Shown here: positions 26,679 through 34,802 of the stretch, in pieces | Numbering within the stretch: the stretch's first letter is position 1 | Layout: each line of letters starts with the position of its first letter | Origin: Psychrobacillus sp042885655 | Lineage (GTDB): Bacteria; Bacillota; Bacilli; Bacillales_A; Planococcaceae | Assembly: GCF_042885655.1 (NCBI RefSeq) | Contig: NZ_JBHVRO010000004.1 | Span: 248,001 to 312,000 of the forward strand | Direction: 5' to 3' | Length of the DNA stretch: 64,000 nt | Program-made: the position numbers and the translations under genes | The notes under the pieces: model-generated | Database searches by the model: none | What the model was told of the DNA's origin: nothing | The model's input: only the letters and a program-made list of their open reading frames with translations

Positions 26679-27518
26679 ATGAAGAAATGGACCACACTAT
26701 TAGCTGTAGCCACATTAGCATTAGGTTTAGCAGCTTGTAATGAGACGGCTGCCCCGGTAAAAGATACAAATGTAACCGAGACAAGTAAGTTAACACTTAA
26801 AGAAGTATATGATAAGTCACTAAAAGTATCAGAAGAGCTGAAAAGTGTGAAGGCAAAAATAGATATGAAACAAACGATGCATTTGCCTGCTCAAGATATG
26901 AATTTGGATCTTAGTTCACTGATGGATATGGAATATGTAATAGAGCCAATGCAAATGCATCAAACCGGAACAACAAGCATGAAATCGTCGGATGGTAGCA
27001 TGGAAGCCCAAGATATTGAGATAGAAAGCTATATCACGAAAGATGCTTTCTACATGTATGAAGCACAATCGGGTCAATGGATGAAGTTTCCTAAAGAAAT
27101 GATGGATCAACTGATGAATACTACGAATCAATCTAATCCAACAAACCAACTGAAAATAATTGAAAGTTATTTAGACGATTTTACGTTCGAGCAGGATAAT
27201 GATAATTATATTCTTACATTACAAGCCTCTGGAGAAAAGTTTACAGATCTAGTAAAAACAGAAATGGAAGATGCTCTTAAAAGTATTGACGATGAAGTAA
27301 ATATGGATATGACCATCAACTCAATAAATTACTTAATTCACATTGACAAAAAATCGTTCCATACAAATAAAGTGGATGTAGTTTTTGATATGGATATGAC
27401 GATTAATGGAGAAAAAAGAAATATAAAACAAAACGTTAAATCCGATTTCTCCAACTTTAATGAAGTTAATGAAATTGTCATTCCGCAAGAAGTTATTGAT
27501 AATGCTGTATCTATTTAA
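26679..27518 (+). CDS. DUF6612-like lipoprotein
   Basis: A 279-residue exported lipoprotein: signal peptide MKKWTTLLAVATLALG then the lipobox LAAC. The mature part is a Met- and Asp-rich beta domain (many MDM and MNLD steps) of the LolA-like fold found in Bacillus DUF6612 proteins. Function is unknown; an ECF promoter upstream suggests an envelope role. ATG 26679 is preferred to ATG 26667, which abuts the ribosome site. Confidence 0.75.
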   Translation: MKKWTTLLAVATLALGLAACNETAAPVKDTNVTETSKLTLKEVYDKSLKVSEELKSVKAKIDMKQTMHLPAQDMNLDLSSLMDMEYVIEPMQMHQTGTTSMKSSDGSMEAQDIEIESYITKDAFYMYEAQSGQWMKFPKEMMDQLMNTTNQSNPTNQLKIIESYLDDFTFEQDNDNYILTLQASGEKFTDLVKTEMEDALKSIDDEVNMDMTINSINYLIHIDKKSFHTNKVDVVFDMDMTINGEKRNIKQNVKSDFSNFNEVNEIVIPQEVIDNAVSI

Positions 27519-27520
27519 TT

Positions 27521-27569
27521 AAAAAAACTGCTTGCACTTGTTGTTCACAACAAGTGCAAGCAGTTTTTT
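27521..27569 (+). terminator. Strong Rho-independent terminator
   Basis: A 17-bp perfect stem (ACTGCTTGCACTTGTTG with CAACAAGTGCAAGCAGT) with a TTCA loop and T6. A tandem array begins immediately after. Confidence 0.92.
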
Positions 27570-27580
27570 GTTTGGAAAAT

Positions 27581-27806
27581 GCTAATCGGTCAGAAAAGCT
27601 GTTATCCGGACAGAAAAAATTTATCTGGTCAGAAAAGCTGCTATCTGGACAGAAAAAAATTTATCCGGACAGAAAAGCTGCTATCCGGTCAGAAATAAGT
27701 TTATCCGGACAGAAAAGCTGCTATCCGGACAGAAAAAAATTTATCCGGTCAAAAGAGCTTCTATCGGGTCAAAAAAACTCTTATCCAGTCAAACTCACTA
27801 TCTGGT
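27581..27806. repeat. Tandem array i-a, 20-bp period
   Basis: About 12 units with the core YTATCCGGWCAGAAA. Unit ends alternate between AAGCTG and AAAAAT, giving a 40-bp higher-order repeat; the last units decay (GTCAAAAGAGC, CCAGTCAAACTC). The 20-bp period is not a multiple of three, so the long plus-strand frame across it is an artefact. Confidence 0.9.
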
Positions 27807-27848
27807 TAGCATGTATGAAGTTTGCGTTATGTGCATATATATCATCAA

Positions 27849-27867
27849 TTGAAAATCATTTTCATTT
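27849..27867. promoter_or_regulatory. Fur box 1 of the yclNOPQ operon
   Basis: TTGAAAATCATTTTCATTT is an imperfect dyad close to the Fur consensus, just upstream of the -35. Confidence 0.7.
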
Positions 27868-27872
27868 ATTCG

Positions 27873-27900
27873 TTGACTTGTATACCCTAGATGCTATAAT
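27873..27900 (+). promoter_or_regulatory. Sigma-A promoter of yclNOPQ
   Basis: TTGACT, 16 bases, TATAAT. Confidence 0.75.
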
Positions 27901-27912
27901 AAAATTTGTGAG

Positions 27913-27934
27913 TAAATGATAATGATTTTCACTT
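27913..27934. promoter_or_regulatory. Fur box 2 of the yclNOPQ operon
   Basis: AATGATAATGATTTTCACTT matches the TGATAAT-n-ATTnTCA Fur pattern and lies just after the -10. With box 1 it brackets the promoter. Confidence 0.8.
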
Positions 27935-27969
27935 TCATTTCTTTCACAAATAGAATGATGAGGATTGTT

Positions 27970-28923
27970 ATGAAAAAAAGATATCTTGTAATTGCACTAG
28001 TCACACTTTCTTTCTTGTCTCTTTTTGTTGGTGTTACAAGAATTTCACCAATGGATTTGTTAGATTTTACATCGCAAAAGACGCAAATATTTTTGATTAG
28101 CCGTGTACCGAGACTAATTGCCATAATACTTGCAGGAGCAGGGATGAGTATTGCAGGGTTAATTATGCAGAGTCTCAGTAGAAATAAGTTTGTATCCCCA
28201 ACGACGGCAGGTACGCTTGATGCTACTCGATTGGGAATTTTAATCTCGATGATCGTTTTTACAAATGCGACATATATGCAGAAGCTCACTTTTGCTTTCA
28301 TTTTTGCTTTAGCGGGTACACTGTTATTTATGCAAATACTTAATCGAATAAAATTTAAAGATGCTATCTTTATTCCACTTGTTGGTCTAATGTTCGGAAA
28401 TATCTTGTCTTCTATTACTACGTTTTTTGCATACAAATCAAACATTATTCAAAATATTACTGTCTGGCTACAAGGAGATTTTTCCTTGATTTTAAAAGGC
28501 AGATATGAACTACTTTACATAAGTGTACCTGTACTAATTATTGCTTACTTTTATGCTAATCGTTTTACGGTTGCGGGGATGGGTGAGGATTTTGCGAAAA
28601 ACCTCGGTTTATCTTACAAAAGAGTGATGAATTTAGGATTAGTACTAGTAGCTTTAATCTCGACTACTGTTGTTTTAACAGTGGGAATAATCCCATTCTT
28701 AGGCTTAATCATCCCAAATATTGTTTCTATATTTAAAGGGGATCATTTAGAAAAAACACTTCCACATACCGCATTGCTCGGAGTCATTTTCTTGCTGATA
28801 TGCGACATTTTAGGTAGGGTAATAATTTTCCCTTATGAGATACCGATTAGCATGACAGTTGGTGTGATCGGAAGTGCAATCTTCCTATTCTTACTGTTTA
28901 GGGGGAAAGCATATGCGAAATAG
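27970..28923 (+). CDS. yclN: Siderophore ABC transporter permease (YclN-like)
   Basis: A 317-residue FecCD-family permease with about nine spans. The order permease-permease-ATPase-binding protein equals B. subtilis yclNOPQ, the petrobactin importer. The EVLTVGIIPFLGLIIPN-like region near residue 240 is the family's conserved late segment. The frame extends to 27916, but ATG 27970 is chosen because GATGAGGA precedes it and the upstream part would cover the Fur box. Fur control explains iron regulation. Confidence 0.88.
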   Translation: MKKRYLVIALVTLSFLSLFVGVTRISPMDLLDFTSQKTQIFLISRVPRLIAIILAGAGMSIAGLIMQSLSRNKFVSPTTAGTLDATRLGILISMIVFTNATYMQKLTFAFIFALAGTLLFMQILNRIKFKDAIFIPLVGLMFGNILSSITTFFAYKSNIIQNITVWLQGDFSLILKGRYELLYISVPVLIIAYFYANRFTVAGMGEDFAKNLGLSYKRVMNLGLVLVALISTTVVLTVGIIPFLGLIIPNIVSIFKGDHLEKTLPHTALLGVIFLLICDILGRVIIFPYEIPISMTVGVIGSAIFLFLLFRGKAYAK

Positions 28924-29866
28924 AACGAAGATGATTTTATTGCTAGTAGTGGCAATAATCTGCATAGCACTTTATTTGTTTCAAGGTTTGAATGGAAGCT
29001 TTGATTATGCTCTGCCACGTCGTGCGATTAAAGTATTAGCGATGGCACTTACTGGTGTAGCAATTGCCTATTCAACAGTAATTTTCCAAACTATTACACA
29101 TAATCGAATTTTAACACCAAGTGTAATGGGTCTTGATTCGCTATATATGTTGGTCCAAACATTTATTTATTATTTTTTTGGTTCGATGTCGATTTTAGTT
29201 ATTAACAAAAATTATAATTTCTTTATTTCAGTTATCGCGATGATTGTATTTGCATTATTGCTTTATCGCTTTTTATTTAATGCCGGTAAACGCCCAATCT
29301 ATTTCTTACTTCTAGTTGGGATTATCATCGGTACATTTTTGGGAAGCATTACAACTTTTCTTCAAGTACTTATTGATCCGAATGAGTTTACAAGCTTGCA
29401 AAATAAAATGTTTGCAAGTTTTAACAACGTAAATGGAGATTTAGTCTGGCTTGCGATGATTATTATTGTACTGTCCATCCTTTATGGCTGGCGTAGCATT
29501 CGAGAACTAGATGTGCTGTCCTTGGGGCGAGATAACGCCATCAATCTTGGAGTGAATTACGACAAAATAGTTAAGAGCATGCTTGTGTTGTCAGCTGTTT
29601 TAATTGCTACTTCTACAGCACTTGTTGGGCCAATCACATTTTTTGGTTTAATAGTTGCAAACTTATCGTATCAATTCTTTAACACATACAAGCATTCGGT
29701 GCTAATTATCGGTGCTAGTTTAATGAGTTTAGTTGCATTAATCGGTGGACAGTGGATTGTCGAAAGGATATTCACGTTCGATACTACATTGAGCGTAATT
29801 ATTAACTTTCTCGGTGGAATTTACTTCATCTATTTATTATTAAAGGAGAGTCGAGCTACGTCATGA
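28913..29866 (+). CDS. yclO: Siderophore ABC transporter permease (YclO-like)
   Basis: A 317-residue second FecCD-type permease that pairs with the previous one to form the membrane channel. It contains ITHNRILTPSVMGLDSLY near residue 60 and LVGPITFFGLIVANL near residue 240, both typical of the family. ATG 28913 has a TAGGGGGAAAG ribosome site and overlaps the preceding gene by 11 bases, indicating translational coupling. Confidence 0.88.
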   Translation: MRNRTKMILLLVVAIICIALYLFQGLNGSFDYALPRRAIKVLAMALTGVAIAYSTVIFQTITHNRILTPSVMGLDSLYMLVQTFIYYFFGSMSILVINKNYNFFISVIAMIVFALLLYRFLFNAGKRPIYFLLLVGIIIGTFLGSITTFLQVLIDPNEFTSLQNKMFASFNNVNGDLVWLAMIIIVLSILYGWRSIRELDVLSLGRDNAINLGVNYDKIVKSMLVLSAVLIATSTALVGPITFFGLIVANLSYQFFNTYKHSVLIIGASLMSLVALIGGQWIVERIFTFDTTLSVIINFLGGIYFIYLLLKESRATS

Positions 29867-30624
29867 TCCAAGTAAAAGAGGTAACTAAGTATTTTGCTAA
29901 AAAGCCGGTTGTGGACAATGTTAGTGTAAATATTCAGTCCGGAAAAATTACTTCGTTTATTGGACCTAATGGGGCTGGAAAATCTACCCTATTGTCTATG
30001 GTAAGTCGTTTAATGGATGCTGACACTGGCGATGTTTTACTAGATAAGTCAGATGTACGTAAATGGAAGTCCAATGACTTTTCAAAACGAGTTTCCATTC
30101 TGAAACAGTCAAACTATATGAATGTGCGATTAACTATTCGTGAGTTAGTATCTTTTGGACGTTTTCCTTATTCCAAAGGACGATTAAATGCGGAAGATAT
30201 TAAAATGGTTGATCAAGCAATTGAGTATATGAATTTAGCTGATTTAGAGGATAACTATTTAGATGAGCTTTCTGGTGGTCAACGTCAGCGTGCTTTCATA
30301 GCAATGGTCATCGCTCAAGACACAGAATTTATATTATTAGATGAACCTTTAAATAACTTGGACATGAAGCATTCCGTTCAAATTATGAAAATTCTTCGAA
30401 AGCTTGTAAAAGAGCTAGGTAAGACAGTTGTAATTGTATTGCACGACATAAATTTTGCGTCCGTATACTCTGATTATATCGTAGCCTTGAAAGACGGACG
30501 TGTGATCAAAGACGGTCCAACACATGAAATCATTAATTCAGATGCGCTAAAAGAAATTTATGATATGGATATTCCAATCCAAGAAATGAATAGCTGCCGC
30601 ATTTGCGTATATTTTAATTCATAG
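29863..30624 (+). CDS. yclP: Siderophore ABC transporter ATPase (YclP-like)
   Basis: A 253-residue FepC-type ATPase: Walker A GPNGAGKST (about 34), signature LSGGQRQR (about 137), Walker B FILLDEPLNNLD, switch His in VLHDINFA. It powers uptake through the two upstream permeases. It overlaps yclO by four bases (ATGA). Confidence 0.92.
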   Translation: MIQVKEVTKYFAKKPVVDNVSVNIQSGKITSFIGPNGAGKSTLLSMVSRLMDADTGDVLLDKSDVRKWKSNDFSKRVSILKQSNYMNVRLTIRELVSFGRFPYSKGRLNAEDIKMVDQAIEYMNLADLEDNYLDELSGGQRQRAFIAMVIAQDTEFILLDEPLNNLDMKHSVQIMKILRKLVKELGKTVVIVLHDINFASVYSDYIVALKDGRVIKDGPTHEIINSDALKEIYDMDIPIQEMNSCRICVYFNS

Positions 30625-30643
30625 GAAAAGGGAGATTTATTCA

Positions 30644-31636
30644 ATGAAAAACTGGAAATTATTAGCCGTAATAAGTGCTTTGCTAGTATTATTAGCTGCA
30701 TGTGGTTCAAAAAATGATGCAACAGAAGATACATCAAAATCAAACGAAGAAGCTACTACAGAAGGAACAACAGAAGAAGCATCTGTTTTCCCATTAACTA
30801 TTGCACAACCAGAAGGATATAAAGAAGTAACTCTTGATGCAAAACCTAAAACAGTTGTTGTATTTGACTACGGTTTTCTAGATACATTAGATGCACTAGG
30901 AGTGGACGTAGCTTCAGTATCTCAAAGTAGCTTACCAAAATACTTAAGCAAATATGCAGATGAAACTACTTACAAAAACGCTGGTGCTTTAAAAGAGCCA
31001 GATTTTGAGGCAATCAGTGCGATGAAACCGGATGTGATTTTCATTTCTGGACGTCAAGCAGATGCATATGAAGAATTAAGTAAAATTGCTCCAACCGTTT
31101 TTGTTGGATTAAACACTGCTGACTATGTAAATTCATTTAAAGCAAACACAGAATTGGCTGGTAAAATATTCGGTAAAGAAGCAGAAGCAACTGCCGCATT
31201 AGATAAAATTGATGCAAAACTTATGGAAGTAAAAGAAAAAACATCTAATTTAGATGAAAAAGCTTTAGTTGTTCTTGCATCAGAAGGCGAATTAAGTGCT
31301 TATGGCCCTGGCTCACGTTTCGGTGTAATCCATGATGCATATGGTGTCAAAGCGGTAGATGAAAATCTAGAAGTTTCTACACATGGTCAAAGCGTTTCAT
31401 ATGAATATGTTTTGGAGAAGAACCCAGACATTCTTTTTGTAGTTGACCGCGATGCAGTAGTAACTGAAGGGGAATCGGCTACAAAAGCAGCAATTGAAAA
31501 TGATATTGTTGGTAAAACAAACGCTGCTAAAAACGGCAAAATTTATTACTTAGATCCAGAAGTTTGGTACTTGTCAGGTGGCGGTATTGAATCTGAAAAT
31601 GCAAAAATTGATGCTGTACTAGAAGCTTTAAAATAA
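30644..31636 (+). CDS. yclQ: Siderophore-binding lipoprotein (YclQ-like)
   Basis: A 330-residue lipoprotein: signal peptide with lipobox LAAC (Cys near residue 20), a Ser/Thr/Glu-rich linker, then a FepB/FhuD-type two-lobed domain joined by a long helix (about residues 190-215). The Bacillus homologue binds petrobactin and its precursors; the ligand here is inferred from operon order and similarity. A terminator ends the operon at 31651. Confidence 0.9.
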   Translation: MKNWKLLAVISALLVLLAACGSKNDATEDTSKSNEEATTEGTTEEASVFPLTIAQPEGYKEVTLDAKPKTVVVFDYGFLDTLDALGVDVASVSQSSLPKYLSKYADETTYKNAGALKEPDFEAISAMKPDVIFISGRQADAYEELSKIAPTVFVGLNTADYVNSFKANTELAGKIFGKEAEATAALDKIDAKLMEVKEKTSNLDEKALVVLASEGELSAYGPGSRFGVIHDAYGVKAVDENLEVSTHGQSVSYEYVLEKNPDILFVVDRDAVVTEGESATKAAIENDIVGKTNAAKNGKIYYLDPEVWYLSGGGIESENAKIDAVLEALK

Positions 31637-31650
31637 TGATGAAATGAAAG

Positions 31651-31681
31651 TCCACGAGGAGCAAATTCTCGTGGATTTTTG
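31651..31681 (+). terminator. Terminator of yclNOPQ
   Basis: TCCACGAG and CTCGTGGA form a perfect 8-bp stem, followed by T5. Confidence 0.85.
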
Positions 31682-31693
31682 CTTTATTGGGAG

Positions 31694-31777
31694 AATCGCT
31701 CAATCTTTTGCTATAATCGATCAATCAAGAGGCATAATCGATCAATCATTCATGAAAATCGCTCAATCAGAAGGACA
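31694..31777. repeat. Tandem array ii, 21-bp period
   Basis: Four units start at 31694, 31715, 31736 and 31757, exactly 21 bases apart, each with the core AATCGMTCAATC followed by nine variable bases. It lies right after the yclQ terminator. Its core is unrelated to arrays i or iii. Confidence 0.85.
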
Positions 31778-31787
31778 TCCTTTTTCA

Positions 31788-31816
31788 TTGTACATAATGC
31801 ATATCTAGCTTATACT
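31788..31816 (+). promoter_or_regulatory. Sigma-A promoter of the PAP2 gene
   Basis: TTGTAC, 17 bases, TATACT, 26 bases before the start codon. Confidence 0.65.
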
Positions 31817-31841
31817 TTTTGTAAGAATAGGAGGGGATTAT

Positions 31842-32453
31842 ATGAAAAAATGGTTTTATCCGCTAGCATTTATAACGTTATTAGGTTTTACAGCGTTCTT
31901 TTTAACGTTTACTAAGGATGAGGTAGTTTCATTTGATCATAAAATGTCTGAATTACTAATAGGCAATCAATTTATCATTCCATTTCATTATTTAGGGGAA
32001 ACCGCATTTGTAATTATCATAATGCTAATATTATTTGCATATTTATGGATTCGCTCGAAAAACTACCGTGGCATGCTATTTGGTTTGTTTACTGTTGGTG
32101 TAGGAAATGTTCTCAATCAATTATTAAAAAAATGGGTACATCGGGCTCGACCAGATGTTCCGCATCAATTAGAGAGCTTTAGTTTCCCATCTGGACATGC
32201 AATGGTCGGACTATTATATATATTCACCGTTGCATATTTTCTAACAGAATATCAATCAAATAAAAAAACTCGTATACTTATTTGGATTGGGGCTATACTC
32301 CTTACAATGATGATTGGTTTATCTCGAATTGCTGAATCCCGTCATTATGCATCTGATGTGTTTGCCGGATGGATGATAGGGTATACATGGTTTGTTATTG
32401 TTGCATTGTGGTATGAATACCGTAAAAAAAGCGGTCCAAAGATTAATTTGTAA
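31842..32453 (+). CDS. PAP2-family phosphatase
   Basis: A 203-residue membrane phosphatase with about six spans. All three acid-phosphatase motifs are intact: KWVHRARP (about 102), FPSGHA (about 119) and SRIAESRHYASD (about 161), giving the catalytic His residues. Relatives dephosphorylate undecaprenyl pyrophosphate or phosphatidylglycerol phosphate at the outer membrane face. The exact lipid substrate is not determinable. ATG 31842 follows AGGAGGGG. Confidence 0.9.
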   Translation: MKKWFYPLAFITLLGFTAFFLTFTKDEVVSFDHKMSELLIGNQFIIPFHYLGETAFVIIIMLILFAYLWIRSKNYRGMLFGLFTVGVGNVLNQLLKKWVHRARPDVPHQLESFSFPSGHAMVGLLYIFTVAYFLTEYQSNKKTRILIWIGAILLTMMIGLSRIAESRHYASDVFAGWMIGYTWFVIVALWYEYRKKSGPKINL

Positions 32454-32522
32454 AATCCTTTCCTTTTCAGGAGGGGATTTTTTAAAAGATTAAGAAAGAA
32501 TATGAATTTTCCTCCTATGAAT

Positions 32523-32709
32523 CCAGTGTTCATAGTACTTTAAAAAATAAAATAATGCCGTGGATTTCCGTTTCAGGTGGACGCTTTCCGCGGGGTGAGC
32601 GATGAGCCATCACCGCCGCTTACGCGTTCGTTGTGATTGCTCATCTGTCTCACTCATCCCGCTGGAGTCGCCACCTTTCACTCCAATCCATAAAGTGAGT
32701 GGTACCTAA
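32523..32709. repeat. Dispersed repeat family A, copy A3
   Basis: Full copy from CCAGTGTTCATAGTACTT to GAGTGGTACCTAA with both outer arms (CAGGTGGACGC, GTCGCCACCT) and the inner hairpin (GATGAGCCATCAC / GTGATTGCTCATC). Confidence 0.85.
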
Positions 32710-32955
32710 GTAAGAGATGCTATTGCTCACGAAAACAATTTTTTGCACCATGCAAATAAGAAAGATACTTGGCAAAGTTTGGAGCCTTCATTTGCTAATC
32801 CCTATGACTAGCGGAACTAAGGGAGAAAATAGATAGGTTTTAAAGGTAAGGAAGGGGAGAGCTTCCGAAATTGTATCTTCGGAAGCTTTAAGATGAGTAG
32901 GGGAGCATTTTTCTCTTCTTATCAAAACCAAACGCATTATGTCCACACATATTAC

Positions 32956-33136
32956 AAGAGGGCGACGGACAAACATCGGCCACAAGATTACCGAAAAAAG
33001 TGGATGGAGAAGTGACGCAGTTACTTCTCCATCCACAAAAATTCAAACAGTAATAGTGTAGGCAATGTTTCGTCCAAAGCATTCTAGAAATAGTGAAGCC
33101 AAGATACACTAAAAAGACGCTTGCGCTTTTCTTAAG
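32956..33136. repeat. Dispersed repeat family B, copy B4
   Basis: Full copy ending at GCTTGCGCTTTTCTTAAG, 14 bases before the uracil-DNA glycosylase start. Its hairpin (33000-33036) is a perfect 14-bp stem, GTGGATGGAGAAGT with ACTTCTCCATCCAC, differing from B1/B3 by compensatory changes. Between A3 and B4 (32710-32955) there is a short AGATGCTATTGCT motif and a small hairpin (GCTTCCGAAATTGTATCTTCGGAAGC), but no gene. Confidence 0.8.
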
Positions 33137-33150
33137 AGGTGATATTCTCA

Positions 33151-33801
33151 ATGTTCGAGTTACCAGATCAGTTAGTAAAAATCGGCATGAAAAGAATAGA
33201 AGGGTTTCCTGTTGAAGGCTTCGTCAAAGGAAAAGGTCCCAAGAATCCTGCAATTATGTTAATAGGAGAAGCACCGGGAGAAAATGAGGCTATACAAGGG
33301 ATACCTTTCATCGGTAGAGCAGGAGATGAGTTAGAAAAGTCACTTAAAAGTGTAGATCTTACAAGAGATGACGTTTATATGACGAGTGCTGTGAGAAGTA
33401 GACCATACATGTGGAAAGAGAAAAAGATGAGAAATGGTGAGGTTATAGAAAGAAAATATAATCGACAACCAACACAACAAGAAATCATCGCACATGCGCC
33501 ATTACTAGATTATGAAATAAAAAATATAGCACCACTAGTCATTGTGACATTGGGGAATGTTGGATTGCAGCGTTTACTTGGCAAAGAAGCGAAAGTATCT
33601 AATTTGCATGGACAAGTCCTTGAACACGCAGTGAGACATTTAGGTTCACTCGAAGAAATTGATTATGTTTGGTCGGAAGAAAAATATATAATTATCCCTA
33701 CTTACCACCCTGCTGCTGTTTTTTATCGTCCTTCTAATCGAGATTTCATTGAGGAAGATTGGATGAAGATTGGTAAGTATATTAGCGTAATGAAATACTA
33801 A
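33151..33801 (+). CDS. Uracil-DNA glycosylase family protein (cysteine-free)
   Basis: A 216-residue UDG-superfamily protein. Motif A is GEAPGENEAIQGIPFIGRAG (about residues 35-54), and the C-terminal TYHPAAVFYRP is motif B. Family 4 and 5 enzymes carry four cysteines for a [4Fe-4S] cluster; this protein contains no cysteine at all, so it cannot hold the cluster. It probably removes uracil or acts on phage-type substrates; activity is inferred. ATG 33151 follows AAGAGGTGA; an in-frame GTG at 33139 lies inside that site. Confidence 0.82.
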   Translation: MFELPDQLVKIGMKRIEGFPVEGFVKGKGPKNPAIMLIGEAPGENEAIQGIPFIGRAGDELEKSLKSVDLTRDDVYMTSAVRSRPYMWKEKKMRNGEVIERKYNRQPTQQEIIAHAPLLDYEIKNIAPLVIVTLGNVGLQRLLGKEAKVSNLHGQVLEHAVRHLGSLEEIDYVWSEEKYIIIPTYHPAAVFYRPSNRDFIEEDWMKIGKYISVMKY

Positions 33802-33872
33802 GTTCAACTACAAAAGATGGAAATTTCACTTTGCATTCAGCAGCTAAAAGCTACGATTGGTAATAAGAAAAA

Positions 33873-33898
33873 GCAGTACAGTTAACAAACTGTGCTGC
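33873..33898 (-). terminator. Terminator of thrC-thrB
   Basis: GCAGTACAGTT and AACTGTGCTGC form an 11-bp stem (one G-T); on the minus strand GCTTTTTCTT follows. The stem overlaps the last codons of thrB. Confidence 0.75.
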
Positions 33899-34802
33899 CT
33901 TCTTTATTTGTAGAAACAGTAATTCCCACTATATTCATCCCAACGGGAACAAGTTCAAAACTAGGGAATTTACCATTTAAATTGGAGATAAACCTCTCTT
34001 CTGTTCCTTTTTGTACTAAGGAAAGTAGAGTAGGGCCAGCTCCGCTTATGCAGGTTCCGAATGCTCCGGCTTTTTTAGCTGCACTTATGATTTTCCTGCT
34101 GTCTGGAATTAGGTCTAGACGATATGGTTCATGAAATAAATCCTGCTCCATATACGTTCCCACTTGTTCAAATGATTGAGTGAGAAAAGCTGCTGTTAAT
34201 AAGTTTGCCGTAGCGCTTGCCTGTGCAGCTATCTTACGCGTATAGCTATCAGGTAGAGCACTTCTAGCCTTTTCTGTTTTTAATTCAAAGTTGGGTATGA
34301 ATAATACAAAAGCAGCATCAATATTAGAAGTATGAAACACGTGGATCTCACCATTATCTGCATTGGATGAAATAGTAAATCCTCCAAAAATCGAAGCAGC
34401 AGCATTGTCAGGGTGTCCCTCCATTACAGTCGCTACTTTCAATTTATCATGTGATGTAAGCTGAAGATCAAGTACCTGGTTAGCAACTTCTATTCCTGCA
34501 ACAATAGCAGATGCACTACTTCCCATTCCGCGAGCTAGTGGAATTTCACTTTTCACTTTTAAATGACAAGAGGGTAATGCTAGCGCGTGCATTTGGGCAG
34601 TTTTTTGCGCAGCTTGGACAATTAAATGCTCTTCTGGATTATGAACTAGAGGTAAATTATCTGATAAATTATCGATTTTCCACTCCGCAGCAATCTCCAC
34701 ATCGACATCTAAATATTTATCCAAAGCGATTCCAATTGAGTCAAAACCAGGGCCTAAATTAGCGGTACTTGCTGGTATGGAAATTGTCCACTTCTTACTC
34801 AT
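33882..34802 (-). CDS. thrB: Homoserine kinase
   Basis: A 306-residue GHMP kinase that phosphorylates homoserine, the step before threonine synthase. The ATP-binding PLARGMGSSASAIVAG motif lies near residue 90, ANLGPGFDSIGIALD at the N terminus and CISGAGPTLLSL near residue 260. It overlaps thrC by four bases. The B. subtilis order hom-thrC-thrB is kept here except that hom is absent from the cluster. Confidence 0.95.
   Translation of the reverse strand: MSKKWTISIPASTANLGPGFDSIGIALDKYLDVDVEIAAEWKIDNLSDNLPLVHNPEEHLIVQAAQKTAQMHALALPSCHLKVKSEIPLARGMGSSASAIVAGIEVANQVLDLQLTSHDKLKVATVMEGHPDNAAASIFGGFTISSNADNGEIHVFHTSNIDAAFVLFIPNFELKTEKARSALPDSYTRKIAAQASATANLLTAAFLTQSFEQVGTYMEQDLFHEPYRLDLIPDSRKIISAAKKAGAFGTCISGAGPTLLSLVQKGTEERFISNLNGKFPSFELVPVGMNIVGITVSTNKEGSTVC

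Noticed and set aside
27554..27919. A 121-codon open frame across array i-a
   Set aside because: The array has a 20-bp period, so the frame shifts with every unit; it has no ribosome site and reads as a repeat artefact.
32788..33151. Minus-strand open frames over repeat copy B4
   Set aside because: They lie in a repeat whose other copies do not keep the frame, and have no ribosome site.
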